Source: an uncultured Eubacteriales bacterium (GTDB taxonomy: Bacteria > Bacillota > Clostridia > Peptostreptococcales > Anaerovoracaceae). Taken from it: a DNA stretch of 64,000 bases. The stretch is taken from contig CACYYH010000003.1 of assembly GCA_902778565.1 (NCBI GenBank), positions 1 through 64,000 of the forward strand. The letters run 5' to 3'. The translations under genes were made by a program, and so were the position numbers. Numbering within the stretch: position 1 is the stretch's first letter; each line of letters begins with the position of its first letter. Below are positions 26,974-38,027 of this stretch, one piece after another. The notes under the pieces are model-generated. The model was not told where the DNA came from. It was given only the letters and a program-made list of their open reading frames with translations, and did no database searches.

Positions 26974-27021
26974 TTATCCACAGATTTTTTTCTTGCCTGT
27001 GGATAACTTATCAGCTATAAT
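26974..27021 (+). promoter_or_regulatory. Upstream oriC half: inverted DnaA boxes and dnaA promoter
   Basis: Two perfect DnaA boxes face each other, TTATCCACA (26974-26982) and TGTGGATAA (26998-27006), forming part of a 13-bp inverted repeat. The dnaA promoter TTGCCT (26993-26998), 17 bp, TATAAT (27016-27021) overlaps the second box, so DnaA would repress its own gene. The rpmH-dnaA gap is AT-rich and is one half of a bipartite origin. Confidence 0.85.
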
Positions 27022-27050
27022 TGTAATACACACTCATAAGGAGACTTTTG

Positions 27051-28436
27051 ATGAACAATTACAGTGAAGTTTGGAAAGCAGTTTTGTCTCTTATCAAGGA
27101 TCAGGTAACACCTGTATGCTATGAGACCTGGTTTCTCAACCCTCTCAAAGTAAAAAAAATAGATAACAGGCTCAACATGATCTATATGGACGTTAATACG
27201 ACCATGGATCCTGATTTTTTTGCGGATATTATCAACAGCAGATATCTTAATCTGCTTCAGGACGCATTTAAGGAAGTATTAGGAGAAGAATACAGAGTTA
27301 TAGTCAAGGGTGAATTACCTGTGGATAACTCTGTGGATAATGGGGATAATTCTGAGGTTAAACCGGCTAAGAAGACCAGAAAAAAATCCAGAAAAACTCT
27401 GCTTGCAGAGAAATTCCTGAATCCTAAATATACCTTTGATAATTTTGTAGTGGGACCTTCCAACAGTTTTGCCCATGCAGCAGCACTGGCTGTAGCTGAA
27501 TCTCCCGGAATAGCATCCAATCCTCTTTTTATTTACGGTGGATCCGGTCTGGGCAAAACCCATCTTATCCAGGCTATAGGTATTAGGATACTTGAAAACG
27601 ATCCTGAGACCAACGTTCTTTATACTTCATCTGAAAATTTCCTGAATGACTATGTAACAGCCATCCAGGAAAAGAGAATGAATGAATTTAAATCCAAATA
27701 CAGAAAAGTTGATGTACTTATCATCGACGATGTTCAGTTTTTAGAAGATAAAGAACGTATTCAGGAAGAATTTTTCTATACATTCAATGCTTTATTCCAG
27801 AATAATAAACAGATAATAATCACAGCTGATAAGGATCCCAATAAATTACAGGGTCTGGATGAAAGACTCATAACAAGATTCCAGTGGAATCTCATGGCTG
27901 ATATCCAGCCGGCTGATTATGAGACCAGAGTAGCTATCCTTCAGAAAAATGCTCAGATCCTGGGTATGGAAATAGATGATGATCTGAGAGAAGTAATCAA
28001 TATCATCGCTGAAAAGATAAAAGATAATATCCGTGAACTTGAAGGAGCTTTTACCAGAGTTAAATTCTTCTCTGAAACACTAGGAGAAAAACCAAATAAA
28101 GCTTTCGCAAAAAAAGTTCTTAAAGATATACTTTCCAACAGCGAAACTATGATCACTCCTGAAAAAATCAAAAAAATAGTATGTAAGTACTATAATATAA
28201 AGGTAGCTGACATAGAATCTTCAAAGAGAACAAATAATATCGCATTTCCGAGACAGGTAGCAATGTATCTTATAAGAGAGATGACTGACAGTTCTTTCCC
28301 TAAGATAGGAGATATGTTTGGCGGAAGAGATCATACTACGGTCAAATATGCCTGCGGTAAGATAGAAGATGAAATAAATCAGGATAAGAATTTTGCTGAA
28401 ATAATTAATTCTCTTAAGAAGGAAATAAGAGATTGA
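27051..28436 (+). CDS. dnaA: Chromosomal replication initiator DnaA
   Basis: 461 residues. Domain I (about 1-80) is followed by a short acidic domain II linker (about 85-115), the AAA+ domain with Walker A GGSGLGKTH (about 163-171) and Walker B VLIIDDVQF (about 222-230), and the C-terminal DNA-binding domain with GGRDHTTVKYA. AAGGAGA lies six bases before the ATG at 27051; an in-frame TTG at 27048 is less likely. The coding bases of the linker contain a cluster of DnaA boxes. Codon use is noticeably more AT-rich than in gyrB or gyrA. Confidence 0.98.
   Translation: MNNYSEVWKAVLSLIKDQVTPVCYETWFLNPLKVKKIDNRLNMIYMDVNTTMDPDFFADIINSRYLNLLQDAFKEVLGEEYRVIVKGELPVDNSVDNGDNSEVKPAKKTRKKSRKTLLAEKFLNPKYTFDNFVVGPSNSFAHAAALAVAESPGIASNPLFIYGGSGLGKTHLIQAIGIRILENDPETNVLYTSSENFLNDYVTAIQEKRMNEFKSKYRKVDVLIIDDVQFLEDKERIQEEFFYTFNALFQNNKQIIITADKDPNKLQGLDERLITRFQWNLMADIQPADYETRVAILQKNAQILGMEIDDDLREVINIIAEKIKDNIRELEGAFTRVKFFSETLGEKPNKAFAKKVLKDILSNSETMITPEKIKKIVCKYYNIKVADIESSKRTNNIAFPRQVAMYLIREMTDSSFPKIGDMFGGRDHTTVKYACGKIEDEINQDKNFAEIINSLKKEIRD
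27320..27349 (-). promoter_or_regulatory. Three DnaA boxes within the dnaA coding sequence
   Basis: Within the domain II linker, TGTGGATAA occurs at 27320-27328 and 27332-27340, and the near-match TGGGGATAA at 27341-27349. The encoded peptide (VDNSVDNGDN) is low-complexity, so the DNA-level signal may be what is conserved. A possible autoregulatory or timing element. Confidence 0.6.
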
Positions 28437-28455
28437 TAATAGTTTTCATTTTAAC

Positions 28456-28481
28456 AGGGATAACTTTTAAAACTTATCCCT
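28456..28481 (+). promoter_or_regulatory. Hairpin after dnaA with DnaA-box-like arms
   Basis: AGGGATAA (28456-28463) and TTATCCCT (28474-28481) form an 8-bp inverted repeat around an AT-rich 10-base loop. The arms resemble DnaA boxes and the following sequence is A-rich rather than T-rich, so this is more likely part of oriC than a terminator. Confidence 0.45.
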
Positions 28482-28527
28482 ATTAAAAAAGAATAACTTT
28501 TCCAGTATTTTCAAGGCTTCAGATGAG

Positions 28528-28592
28528 TTATCCACAATATCAACAGGCTCTATTACTACTATTACTATTTTAACTATATATAATTAATAAAT
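28528..28592. promoter_or_regulatory. oriC unwinding region: DnaA box, DnaA-trio and AT-rich DUE
   Basis: A perfect TTATCCACA (28528-28536) is followed by a weaker box-like stretch ending in ACAGG, a short GC-richer part, then a run of trinucleotides TAT TAC TAC TAT TAC TAT. After that comes an AT-only stretch to about 28592. The order box, GC cluster, trios and AT-rich unwinding element matches the basal unwinding system described at Bacillus subtilis oriC between dnaA and dnaN. Strand opening is expected here. Confidence 0.85.
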
Positions 28593-28618
28593 CTTGATGG
28601 ATTTATGGAGGATCAAAA

Positions 28619-29731
28619 ATGAGATTTTCATGTTCACAGAGTACTCTTGTTAAAGCTCTCAATATCGTTTCAAAAGCTGTTACTTCAAGAACGACTATTC
28701 CTATCTTAAAAGGAATTCTCATAAATGTAGATGAAAACGGTTTTGTAACCATGTCTGCATCAGATCTTGATATTTCAATAGAAAATAAATTTGAAGTAGT
28801 TGACTATGAACCGGGTGAAATAGTTGTTCAGGCTAAACTTTTCAGCGATATCATCCGCAAATTACCTTCAGACATTATATATATAGAAGAAAATGAAGGA
28901 AATGTTCTTATCAAGTGCTCATCTTCAGAATTCAATATCATAGGAAGTCCTTCTGATGAATTTCCTAAGATCAACCTGGGAAGTGAAGGTGAAAAACTCG
29001 TATTTGATAAAGAAATATTAAAGGAAATGATCAAAAAGACAAACTTTGCTGCATCTATTGATGAGAGCAGGGGAGTGATAACCGGCGTCTTATTTGAAAT
29101 GAAGGAAAATTCCTTTAATATGGTTGCTCTTGACGGTTTCAGAATGGCTGTTGCAAGAGAAAATATCAATAATGAAAGAGAACAGAATATAATAGTTCCT
29201 GCAAGAACACTTAATGAAGTTCAGAAGATAATTTCAGAAGCAGAAACTGAAAAAGAAGAAATAGAACTTATCTTAAATGATAAGAGAGCTCTCTTCATTA
29301 TAGATAATATCAAAGTTGTAGTAAGACTTCTTGACGGAGAATATGTAAAATACAATGATATCCTTCCTAAAGAAAGCCAGCTTCAGATAGTTCTCAATAA
29401 AAACGATCTTACTGATGCTATTGAAAGAGCTTCATTATTTGCAAAAGTAGGTAAAAATAATCTCATTAAACTCAATATAAAAGAAAATGAGATGGAAATT
29501 ACTTCAAAATCTGAAGAAGGTAACGTAAAAGAAGAAGTTTTCATTTCAAGAGACGGAAAAGACCTTGTTATAGGTTTCAATTCAAAATATCTTCTTGATT
29601 CACTGAAGGTAATAGATGATGAAAATATCAAGATGCTTTTCAATACTCCTATAAGTCCTTGTCTTATCAGACCTATAGAAGGAAATGAATATGAATATTT
29701 AGTTCTTCCTGTAAGAATAACCAATTTATAA
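28619..29731 (+). CDS. dnaN: DNA polymerase III sliding clamp (beta subunit)
   Basis: 370 residues, the usual length for the three-domain clamp. It begins MRFSCSQSTLVKALN and ends LVLPVRITNL, with the conserved hydrophobic cleft residues near the C-terminus. GGAGG precedes the ATG. It sits just beyond the oriC unwinding region, as in most Firmicutes. Confidence 0.98.
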   Translation: MRFSCSQSTLVKALNIVSKAVTSRTTIPILKGILINVDENGFVTMSASDLDISIENKFEVVDYEPGEIVVQAKLFSDIIRKLPSDIIYIEENEGNVLIKCSSSEFNIIGSPSDEFPKINLGSEGEKLVFDKEILKEMIKKTNFAASIDESRGVITGVLFEMKENSFNMVALDGFRMAVARENINNEREQNIIVPARTLNEVQKIISEAETEKEEIELILNDKRALFIIDNIKVVVRLLDGEYVKYNDILPKESQLQIVLNKNDLTDAIERASLFAKVGKNNLIKLNIKENEMEITSKSEEGNVKEEVFISRDGKDLVIGFNSKYLLDSLKVIDDENIKMLFNTPISPCLIRPIEGNEYEYLVLPVRITNL

Positions 29732-29749
29732 TATTCAGACTATCAATAA

Positions 29750-30862
29750 ATGTATATAAAGACTTTAAAAATCAAGGATTTCAGAAATTATGAGGTCCTT
29801 GATTTAGAATTTGACAAAAAAGTTAATATAATAATCGGTTCAAACGCTCAGGGTAAGACTAATTTACTTGAATCTATATATATATCATCTCTTGGAAGAT
29901 CCTTCAGAACTTCAAAAGATACTGATATGATAAGATTCGGCGCTGAAAGAAGCATTATTGATCTGGTCTATAATAAAGATTTAGGTGATATGGATATAAA
30001 TATCATCATAAATAAAGACCATAAAAAGACAGTAAAAATAGACGGAGTCAAAATTAAAAAGACTTCTCAGCTTCTTGATAACGTATATATAGTAATATTC
30101 AGTCCGGATGATCTTAAAATCGTAAAGGATGAACCTGAAAAGAGAAGAAAGTTCATAGATAAGGAACTCTGTCAGATAAGACCTTCTTACTATAATAATC
30201 TATATAACTATAAAAAGGTCCTTCTGGAAAGAAATACATATCTTAAAGAAATGTATATAGATCCTGATATGATGGATATCTGGGATCAGCAGCTGGCAGA
30301 CTACGGATCAAAGATAATGATCCAGAGAAATTCCTTTATAAATGAGATTTCCGATACCAGCAGAGAGATACATAAAGGAATCACAAATAATAAAGAAATA
30401 TTATCATTAAAATACGATCCCAATATAGAATATAACGATAATCAGACCATACAGAAATCCATATTCTATAAAGTATTAAAAGATTCATTTGATAATGACA
30501 TGAGAATGAGGACTACAACTAAAGGTCCTCATAAAGATGATATAGATTTCTTTATTAAAACTGATGATAATAAGATAAACGTCAGAAATTTCGGTTCCCA
30601 GGGTCAGCAGAGAACTGCTGCATTATCCCTTAAACTTGCAGAAATAGATATAATAAAGAAGGAAACAGGGGAATATCCCATCTTACTTCTTGATGACGTT
30701 TTAAGTGAACTGGATCTTGAAAGACAGGAATATCTGATAAAGACTTTATCATTCAATCAGCTTTTCATAACCACTGCTGAAATGCAGGAAAAACTGATGG
30801 AAGAATTCCCGGACGCATCCATATTCAGAGTAGTAAAAGGAAAAGTCGAAAAAAAGCTCTAA
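29750..30862 (+). CDS. recF: DNA replication and repair protein RecF
   Basis: 370 residues. Walker A GSNAQGKTNLLESIY (about residues 30-44), the signature region FGSQGQQRTAALSLKLAE and Walker B LLLDDVLSELD place it as RecF, an SMC-like ABC ATPase that helps load RecA at gaps. A small S4-type gene (yaaA) that often lies between dnaN and recF is absent. The coding sequence is AT-rich like dnaA and dnaN. Confidence 0.97.
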   Translation: MYIKTLKIKDFRNYEVLDLEFDKKVNIIIGSNAQGKTNLLESIYISSLGRSFRTSKDTDMIRFGAERSIIDLVYNKDLGDMDINIIINKDHKKTVKIDGVKIKKTSQLLDNVYIVIFSPDDLKIVKDEPEKRRKFIDKELCQIRPSYYNNLYNYKKVLLERNTYLKEMYIDPDMMDIWDQQLADYGSKIMIQRNSFINEISDTSREIHKGITNNKEILSLKYDPNIEYNDNQTIQKSIFYKVLKDSFDNDMRMRTTTKGPHKDDIDFFIKTDDNKINVRNFGSQGQQRTAALSLKLAEIDIIKKETGEYPILLLDDVLSELDLERQEYLIKTLSFNQLFITTAEMQEKLMEEFPDASIFRVVKGKVEKKL

Positions 30863-30899
30863 ATTTTATGGTTATATACCATAATTTTTAGAGTTTTTT
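30857..30899 (+). terminator. Terminator of dnaA-dnaN-recF
   Basis: A long AT-rich hairpin whose stem runs from CTCTAAATTTTATGGT, overlapping the recF stop codon, to the matching right arm, around a TATAT loop, is followed by six T. Confidence 0.8.
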
Positions 30900-30970
30900 A
30901 TTGCTTAAATTTCCGTTTTCATCGATTTTTAGAAGTTTTTAATAATATTTCATTAAATATATCAAAAAAC

Positions 30971-30999
30971 TTGCCACAAGTGTTGATTTGTGCTATACT
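30971..30999 (+). promoter_or_regulatory. Promoter of gyrBA
   Basis: TTGCCA (30971-30976) and TATACT (30994-30999) are 17 bp apart, about 60 bases before gyrB. It drives gyrB, gyrA and the downstream regulator genes, which have no visible promoter of their own. Confidence 0.7.
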
Positions 31000-31012
31000 A
31001 CATTATGTATGA

Positions 31013-32986
<1,974 letters not shown>

Positions 32987-33003
32987 GGAAAGGAGGGGAA
33001 CAC

Positions 33004-35514
33004 ATGACGACGTTTTTTGAAGATACAAAAATGATCCAGCATGAGATCTACGACGAAATGAAACAGAGCTATATCGACTACGCTATGTCGGTTATAGTTT
33101 CACGTGCCCTTCCTGATGCCCGTGACGGACTGAAGCCCGTTCACAGGAGGATCCTTTACGGCATGGATGCTTTGGGAATCTCTCCCAACCAGCCTCACAA
33201 GAAGAGTGCGCGTATCGTCGGTGAAGTAATGGGTAAATATCACCCTCACGGTGATTCATCCATCTACGATGCCATGGTAAGACTGGCTCAGCCCTGGAAC
33301 ATGAGATACATGATGGTGGACGGTCACGGAAACTTCGGTTCCATCGACGGAGACGGAGCCGCTGCTTCCCGTTATACCGAGGCCAGAATGACTCCATTCT
33401 CACTGGAGATGCTGAGAGACATCGATAAGGATACCGTGGACTTCGTTCCCAACTATGACGGCGAGGAAGAGGAGCCTGTGGTTCTTCCTTCCAGAGTGCC
33501 CAACCTTCTGATCAACGGTTCAGACGGTATCGCGGTAGGTATGGCTACGTCCATTCCTCCTCACAATCTGTCAGACACCATCGATGCCTGCGTCAAGGTG
33601 ATCGACGAGCCTGAATGCTCCATTGATGACATAATCAAGATCATCAAGGCTCCGGATTTCCCCACAGGCGGAATCATCATGGGAAAAGGCGGCGCCAAGG
33701 AAGCTTACAGAACAGGTCAGGGCAAGGTAGTTGTAAGATCAGTTGCCACCATTGAAGAGGGAAGCCGCGGTAAGCAGCAGATCATCGTAACGGAGATCCC
33801 TTACCAGGTAAATAAGGCTGCTCTCATCCAGAAGATGGCTGAACTTGTTAAGGCAAAACAGCTTGAAGGCATTACCGAGATCAGAGACGAGAGTAACCGT
33901 GAAGGTCTCAGGATCGTCATCGAACTGAAGAAGGATGCAAATGCTCAAATAATCCTCAACAGATTATACAAGCACACCCAGCTTCAGAAGAACGTATCCA
34001 TGATCATGCTTGCCATCGACGAGGGCAAGCCCAAGATCCTGAATATCAGAGAGATAATCGACATTTATCTCAACCATCAGAAGAACGTAGTAACCCGAAG
34101 GACCGAGTACGATAAAAAGAAGGCTGAAGCCAGAGCTCACATCCTGGAAGGTTACCTCATCGCTCTGGATAACATCGATGAGATCATCAAGATCATCAGA
34201 TCATCCTACGATGACGCTCAGGAAAAACTGATGGAGCGTTTCGGTCTTTCAGAGATACAGTCTAAGGCCATCCTGGACATGCAGCTGAGAAGACTGCAGG
34301 GTCTGGAACGTGAGAAGATCACAGCTGAATATGTAGACCTTTTGAATAAGATCGCATACTATGAATCACTTCTGAACGACGTTCACAAACTCATGGGAGT
34401 TGTAAAGGATGAACTTCTGGAAGTAAAGAAAAAATGGGGAGACAAGAGAAAGACCCAGATCCAGGCCGACGAGGCTGAGATCGATGAAGAGGATCTGATC
34501 CATGAAGAGGACGTCTGCATCACCCTTACTCACTTAGGCTACGCCAAGAGAGTACCTGCAGACACATACAGAGCACAGAAGAGGGGAGGCAAGGGAATCA
34601 CCGGTCTCACCACCAGAGAGAATGACTTTGTAAAACAGATGATCATGTGCTCCACTCACGATAATCTGCTCTTCTTCACCAACCTGGGTAAAGTCCACAT
34701 GATCAAGGCTTACGAGATACCCGAAGGATCACGTACAGCTAAGGGAATTCCTATCGTGAACTTCATACCTCTCATGTCCATGGAGAGAGTTACCGCTGTA
34801 ATCAGGCTTGATGAATCCGAGGCCAACAGATTCCTGATCTGCGTGACCAAGCAGGGTACCATCAAGAAGACCGCTCTTACTGAGTTCATCACCAACCGCA
34901 AGACCGGACTCATCGCCATCAAGCTTAAGGAAGGCGACGAGCTCATCGGAGTTAAGCAGACCACCGGATCCGATAACATCATCATCGTTACAAGAGAAGG
35001 TAAGTGCATCAGCTTCTCCGAGGATGACGTAAGGCCCATGGGCCGTATCGCCGGCGGTGTAAGAGCCATCAAGCTTGAGGCAAAGGATGAAGTAGTATCC
35101 ATGGAACTCACCAGACCTGAACAGGAACTCATGGTAGTTACCAAGAAGGGCTTTGGTAAGAGAACGAGAGCTAAGGATTACAAGATCCAGGTAAGAGGAG
35201 GCAAGGGCCTGCTCACATACGACAAGGCTAAATTCAAGAAGACCGGTGAACTGGTAGGCGCCATCGTAGTTGACGATGACGACGACGTGATGCTCATCAA
35301 CTCCGACGGAGTTATCATCAGAGTGCCCGCAAGAGAGGTGTCCAAGCTCGGACGTGCTACTCAGGGCGTAAAGATCATGAACGTCGGTGAAGATGCGGAT
35401 ATCATCGCCATTTCCAAGGTCGCAAGAGATGACGAGGAAGAGGCTGAAGCCCCTGCGCCTAAGGCAAAGAAGGCTGCTGAAGAGCCCGATCCTCAGGAGG
35501 AAATGAAACTGTAA
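33004..35514 (+). CDS. gyrA: DNA gyrase subunit A
   Basis: 836 residues. The catalytic tyrosine lies in [10 protein letters not shown] (about Tyr124), preceded by the quinolone-resistance region [17 protein letters not shown]. The C-terminal beta-pinwheel carries the GyrA box QKRGGKG (about residue 525), which supports gyrase rather than topoisomerase IV. The end is an acidic Ala/Glu-rich tail. AAAGGAGG precedes the ATG. Confidence 0.98.
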   Translation: MTTFFEDTKMIQHEIYDEMKQSYIDYAMSVIVSRALPDARDGLKPVHRRILYGMDALGISPNQPHKKSARIVGEVMGKYHPHGDSSIYDAMVRLAQPWNMRYMMVDGHGNFGSIDGDGAAASRYTEARMTPFSLEMLRDIDKDTVDFVPNYDGEEEEPVVLPSRVPNLLINGSDGIAVGMATSIPPHNLSDTIDACVKVIDEPECSIDDIIKIIKAPDFPTGGIIMGKGGAKEAYRTGQGKVVVRSVATIEEGSRGKQQIIVTEIPYQVNKAALIQKMAELVKAKQLEGITEIRDESNREGLRIVIELKKDANAQIILNRLYKHTQLQKNVSMIMLAIDEGKPKILNIREIIDIYLNHQKNVVTRRTEYDKKKAEARAHILEGYLIALDNIDEIIKIIRSSYDDAQEKLMERFGLSEIQSKAILDMQLRRLQGLEREKITAEYVDLLNKIAYYESLLNDVHKLMGVVKDELLEVKKKWGDKRKTQIQADEAEIDEEDLIHEEDVCITLTHLGYAKRVPADTYRAQKRGGKGITGLTTRENDFVKQMIMCSTHDNLLFFTNLGKVHMIKAYEIPEGSRTAKGIPIVNFIPLMSMERVTAVIRLDESEANRFLICVTKQGTIKKTALTEFITNRKTGLIAIKLKEGDELIGVKQTTGSDNIIIVTREGKCISFSEDDVRPMGRIAGGVRAIKLEAKDEVVSMELTRPEQELMVVTKKGFGKRTRAKDYKIQVRGGKGLLTYDKAKFKKTGELVGAIVVDDDDDVMLINSDGVIIRVPAREVSKLGRATQGVKIMNVGEDADIIAISKVARDDEEEAEAPAPKAKKAAEEPDPQEEMKL

Positions 35515-35912
35515 TGTCTGAAAGATTCAAATTCGTTATCCCGGGAAGACCGGAACATATCTGTACCGTAAGGCTGGCAGTAGGCTCAGTAGCCGCCGGC
35601 TGCGGTTTTGATGTGGAAGAGATCGAAGACATAAAGACCGCAACGGGCGAAGCCTGCCAGCTGGTGTCCTGCCATGAAATGGCGGGCTACGCCAAGGAGT
35701 ATACGGTTGAATGCGAGACCGAACCCAAAAAGATAACGATAAAGGTCATAAACGATTCCCATGAACTCATGGAGAAGACCAACAAGCGCTGCCTTGACTG
35801 CCCCAACGAGGGCGAGATAGGCAAGCTCCTCATAAGGACTCTCATGGATAGCGTGGAAGTCTCATGTGAGGAAGACCGCAAAACAATTATTATGACAAAG
35901 ACCGGGAAATGA
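35514..35912 (+). CDS. RsbW/SpoIIAB-like anti-sigma factor lacking ATP-site residues
   Basis: 132 residues, the length and secondary structure of RsbW/SpoIIAB-type GHKL anti-sigma kinases. It overlaps gyrA by one base and the sigma factor gene by four, so its regulatory link to that sigma factor is strong. However, the N-box normally EAxxNA reads EACQLV here, without the magnesium-binding Asn. The region normally carrying DxGxG reads NDSHELM. ATP binding and kinase activity therefore look doubtful. It has eight cysteines including a CLDC pair, which could bind metal or sense redox. No anti-anti-sigma gene lies nearby. Confidence 0.65.
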   Translation: MSERFKFVIPGRPEHICTVRLAVGSVAAGCGFDVEEIEDIKTATGEACQLVSCHEMAGYAKEYTVECETEPKKITIKVINDSHELMEKTNKRCLDCPNEGEIGKLLIRTLMDSVEVSCEEDRKTIIMTKTGK

Positions 35913-36592
35913 AGGATATCGAAGAACGTAACAAACTGGTAGAAGACCATTTGTACATGATCGACATACTTATACGCAAATACCTGGGAAAGGGAGTTGA
36001 ATACGACGACCTTTACCAGGCGGGAGCCCTGGCCCTTGTCAATGCAGCAGACAGATTCGACCCTGAAAAGGGCTTTGAGTTCCGCACCTTTGCCACGCCC
36101 ACCATCCTGGGAGAGATAAAGAAATACTTCCGGGACAAGGAGTGGAGTCTTAGCGTGCCGAGAAGGCAGAAGGAACTGGTGGTAAAACTAAGAGATGCGG
36201 AAGATTCCATCCTTAAAGCCAAGGGCAGGCCGGCCACCGTGGAAGAACTGGCGGAAGCCACAGGTTACACGGAGGAGCAGGTCATCCAGGCCATGGAAAG
36301 TTCCAAGGCTTACGGCGCATTTTCTTTGGAAAGCGCAGCGGATACGGATGACGAGGGCTCGGCCATCGAGAAGTTCGTAGGCTTTACCGAAAAGGGTTAC
36401 GAAAGGATAGAGATGGCGGAGATCATCTCCCGGGTGCTGGAAAGCTTAAGCGATACCAACAGGTATATCTTCAGACAGAGGTTTCTGGAAAACAGGCCGC
36501 AGGCTGAGATCGCCAGGGAACTGGGGGTCTCCCAGATGACCATTTCCAGAGCAGAGAAAAATATTGTAAAAAAATTCAAAGAAGAGTTATGA
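35909..36592 (+). CDS. SigB/SigF-family RNA polymerase sigma factor
   Basis: 227 residues. Sigma-70 region 2 shows YDDLYQAGALALVNAADRFDPEKGFEFRTFA (split motif, about residues 31-61), region 3 EWSLSVPRRQKEL, and region 4 ends EIARELGVSQMTISRAEKNIVKKF. This domain set is that of the SigB/SigF/SigG group. It is translationally coupled to the anti-sigma gene by an ATGA overlap and expressed from the gyrase operon. Whether it controls stress, sporulation or surface genes cannot be told here. Its stop codon lies inside the left end of the palindromic element that follows. Confidence 0.88.
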   Translation: MKDIEERNKLVEDHLYMIDILIRKYLGKGVEYDDLYQAGALALVNAADRFDPEKGFEFRTFATPTILGEIKKYFRDKEWSLSVPRRQKELVVKLRDAEDSILKAKGRPATVEELAEATGYTEEQVIQAMESSKAYGAFSLESAADTDDEGSAIEKFVGFTEKGYERIEMAEIISRVLESLSDTNRYIFRQRFLENRPQAEIARELGVSQMTISRAEKNIVKKFKEEL

Positions 36593-36893
36593 CGTCTGTA
36601 TCTGCCGGCGAAGTCCTCGTCGCTTGGATCGGCAGACTGCTCGTAACTTGTTTCGCGGGGAGTCCGAAAAACTCGCCGCTTCGTACCTGAATTGATGCGA
36701 ACTGAGTTCGCCGTTCTTTTAAGTTCACCGTCCTTATACATGCGAGCATGAAAAGGCCGGTTCACTTAACAGAACCACCATCACTTCAGGTACTCCCGGC
36801 TCAGACAGTTTCGGACTCCGGGCCACTTAACTTCGTTATTTCGCAGGCCGATCCAACGCTCCTGCGGAAAACACCGGCTGATACAGACGTCAT
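36589..36893. mobile_element. 305-bp long-palindrome element (MITE-like)
   Basis: The ends are 20-bp inverted repeats with one mismatch (36589-36608 and 36874-36893, outermost bases ATGACGTCTGTATC). Similarity continues through both arms: TTGGATCGGC, GGAGTCCGAAA and GTACCTGAA recur in inverted order. The centre is the perfect palindrome CATGCGAGCATG (36739-36750). The whole element could fold as one long imperfect hairpin. No plausible gene lies within. It supplies the stop codon region of the sigma factor gene. No clear target duplication beyond TT is seen. A non-autonomous transposon or a structured RNA are the options. Confidence 0.7.
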
Positions 36894-36919
36894 TTTGTTT
36901 GAAAATGTTCAGTCGGGCA

Positions 36920-36947
36920 TTGTCTTTTGAGCGGATTTGTGTATAAT
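36920..36947 (+). promoter_or_regulatory. Promoter of trpS
   Basis: TTGTCT (36920-36925) and TATAAT (36942-36947) are 16 bp apart. The leader is only about 30 nt, too short for a T-box riboswitch. Confidence 0.65.
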
Positions 36948-36966
36948 ACGTAATATATATTTTTAG

Positions 36967-37968
<1,002 letters not shown>

Positions 37969-37979
37969 AAGAAAAATAT

Positions 37980-38017
37980 CTGCTGCGCATGGAGAGTTTC
38001 TGCGCAGCAGTTTTTTT
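37980..38017 (+). terminator. Terminator of trpS
   Basis: CTGCTGCGCA (37980-37989) pairs perfectly with TGCGCAGCAG (38001-38010), then seven T. The ribosome site of the next gene begins directly after the T-run. Confidence 0.9.
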
Positions 38018-38027
38018 GAGAAGGATC

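Noticed and set aside
33095..33110. Third parS site in gyrA
   Set aside because: Only the half TTTCACGTG is present; the other half reads CCCTT and the bases encode conserved GyrA residues.
36397..36930. Small reading frames across the palindromic element
   Set aside because: They follow from the inverted-repeat structure, have no ribosome sites and overlap the sigma factor gene on the other strand.
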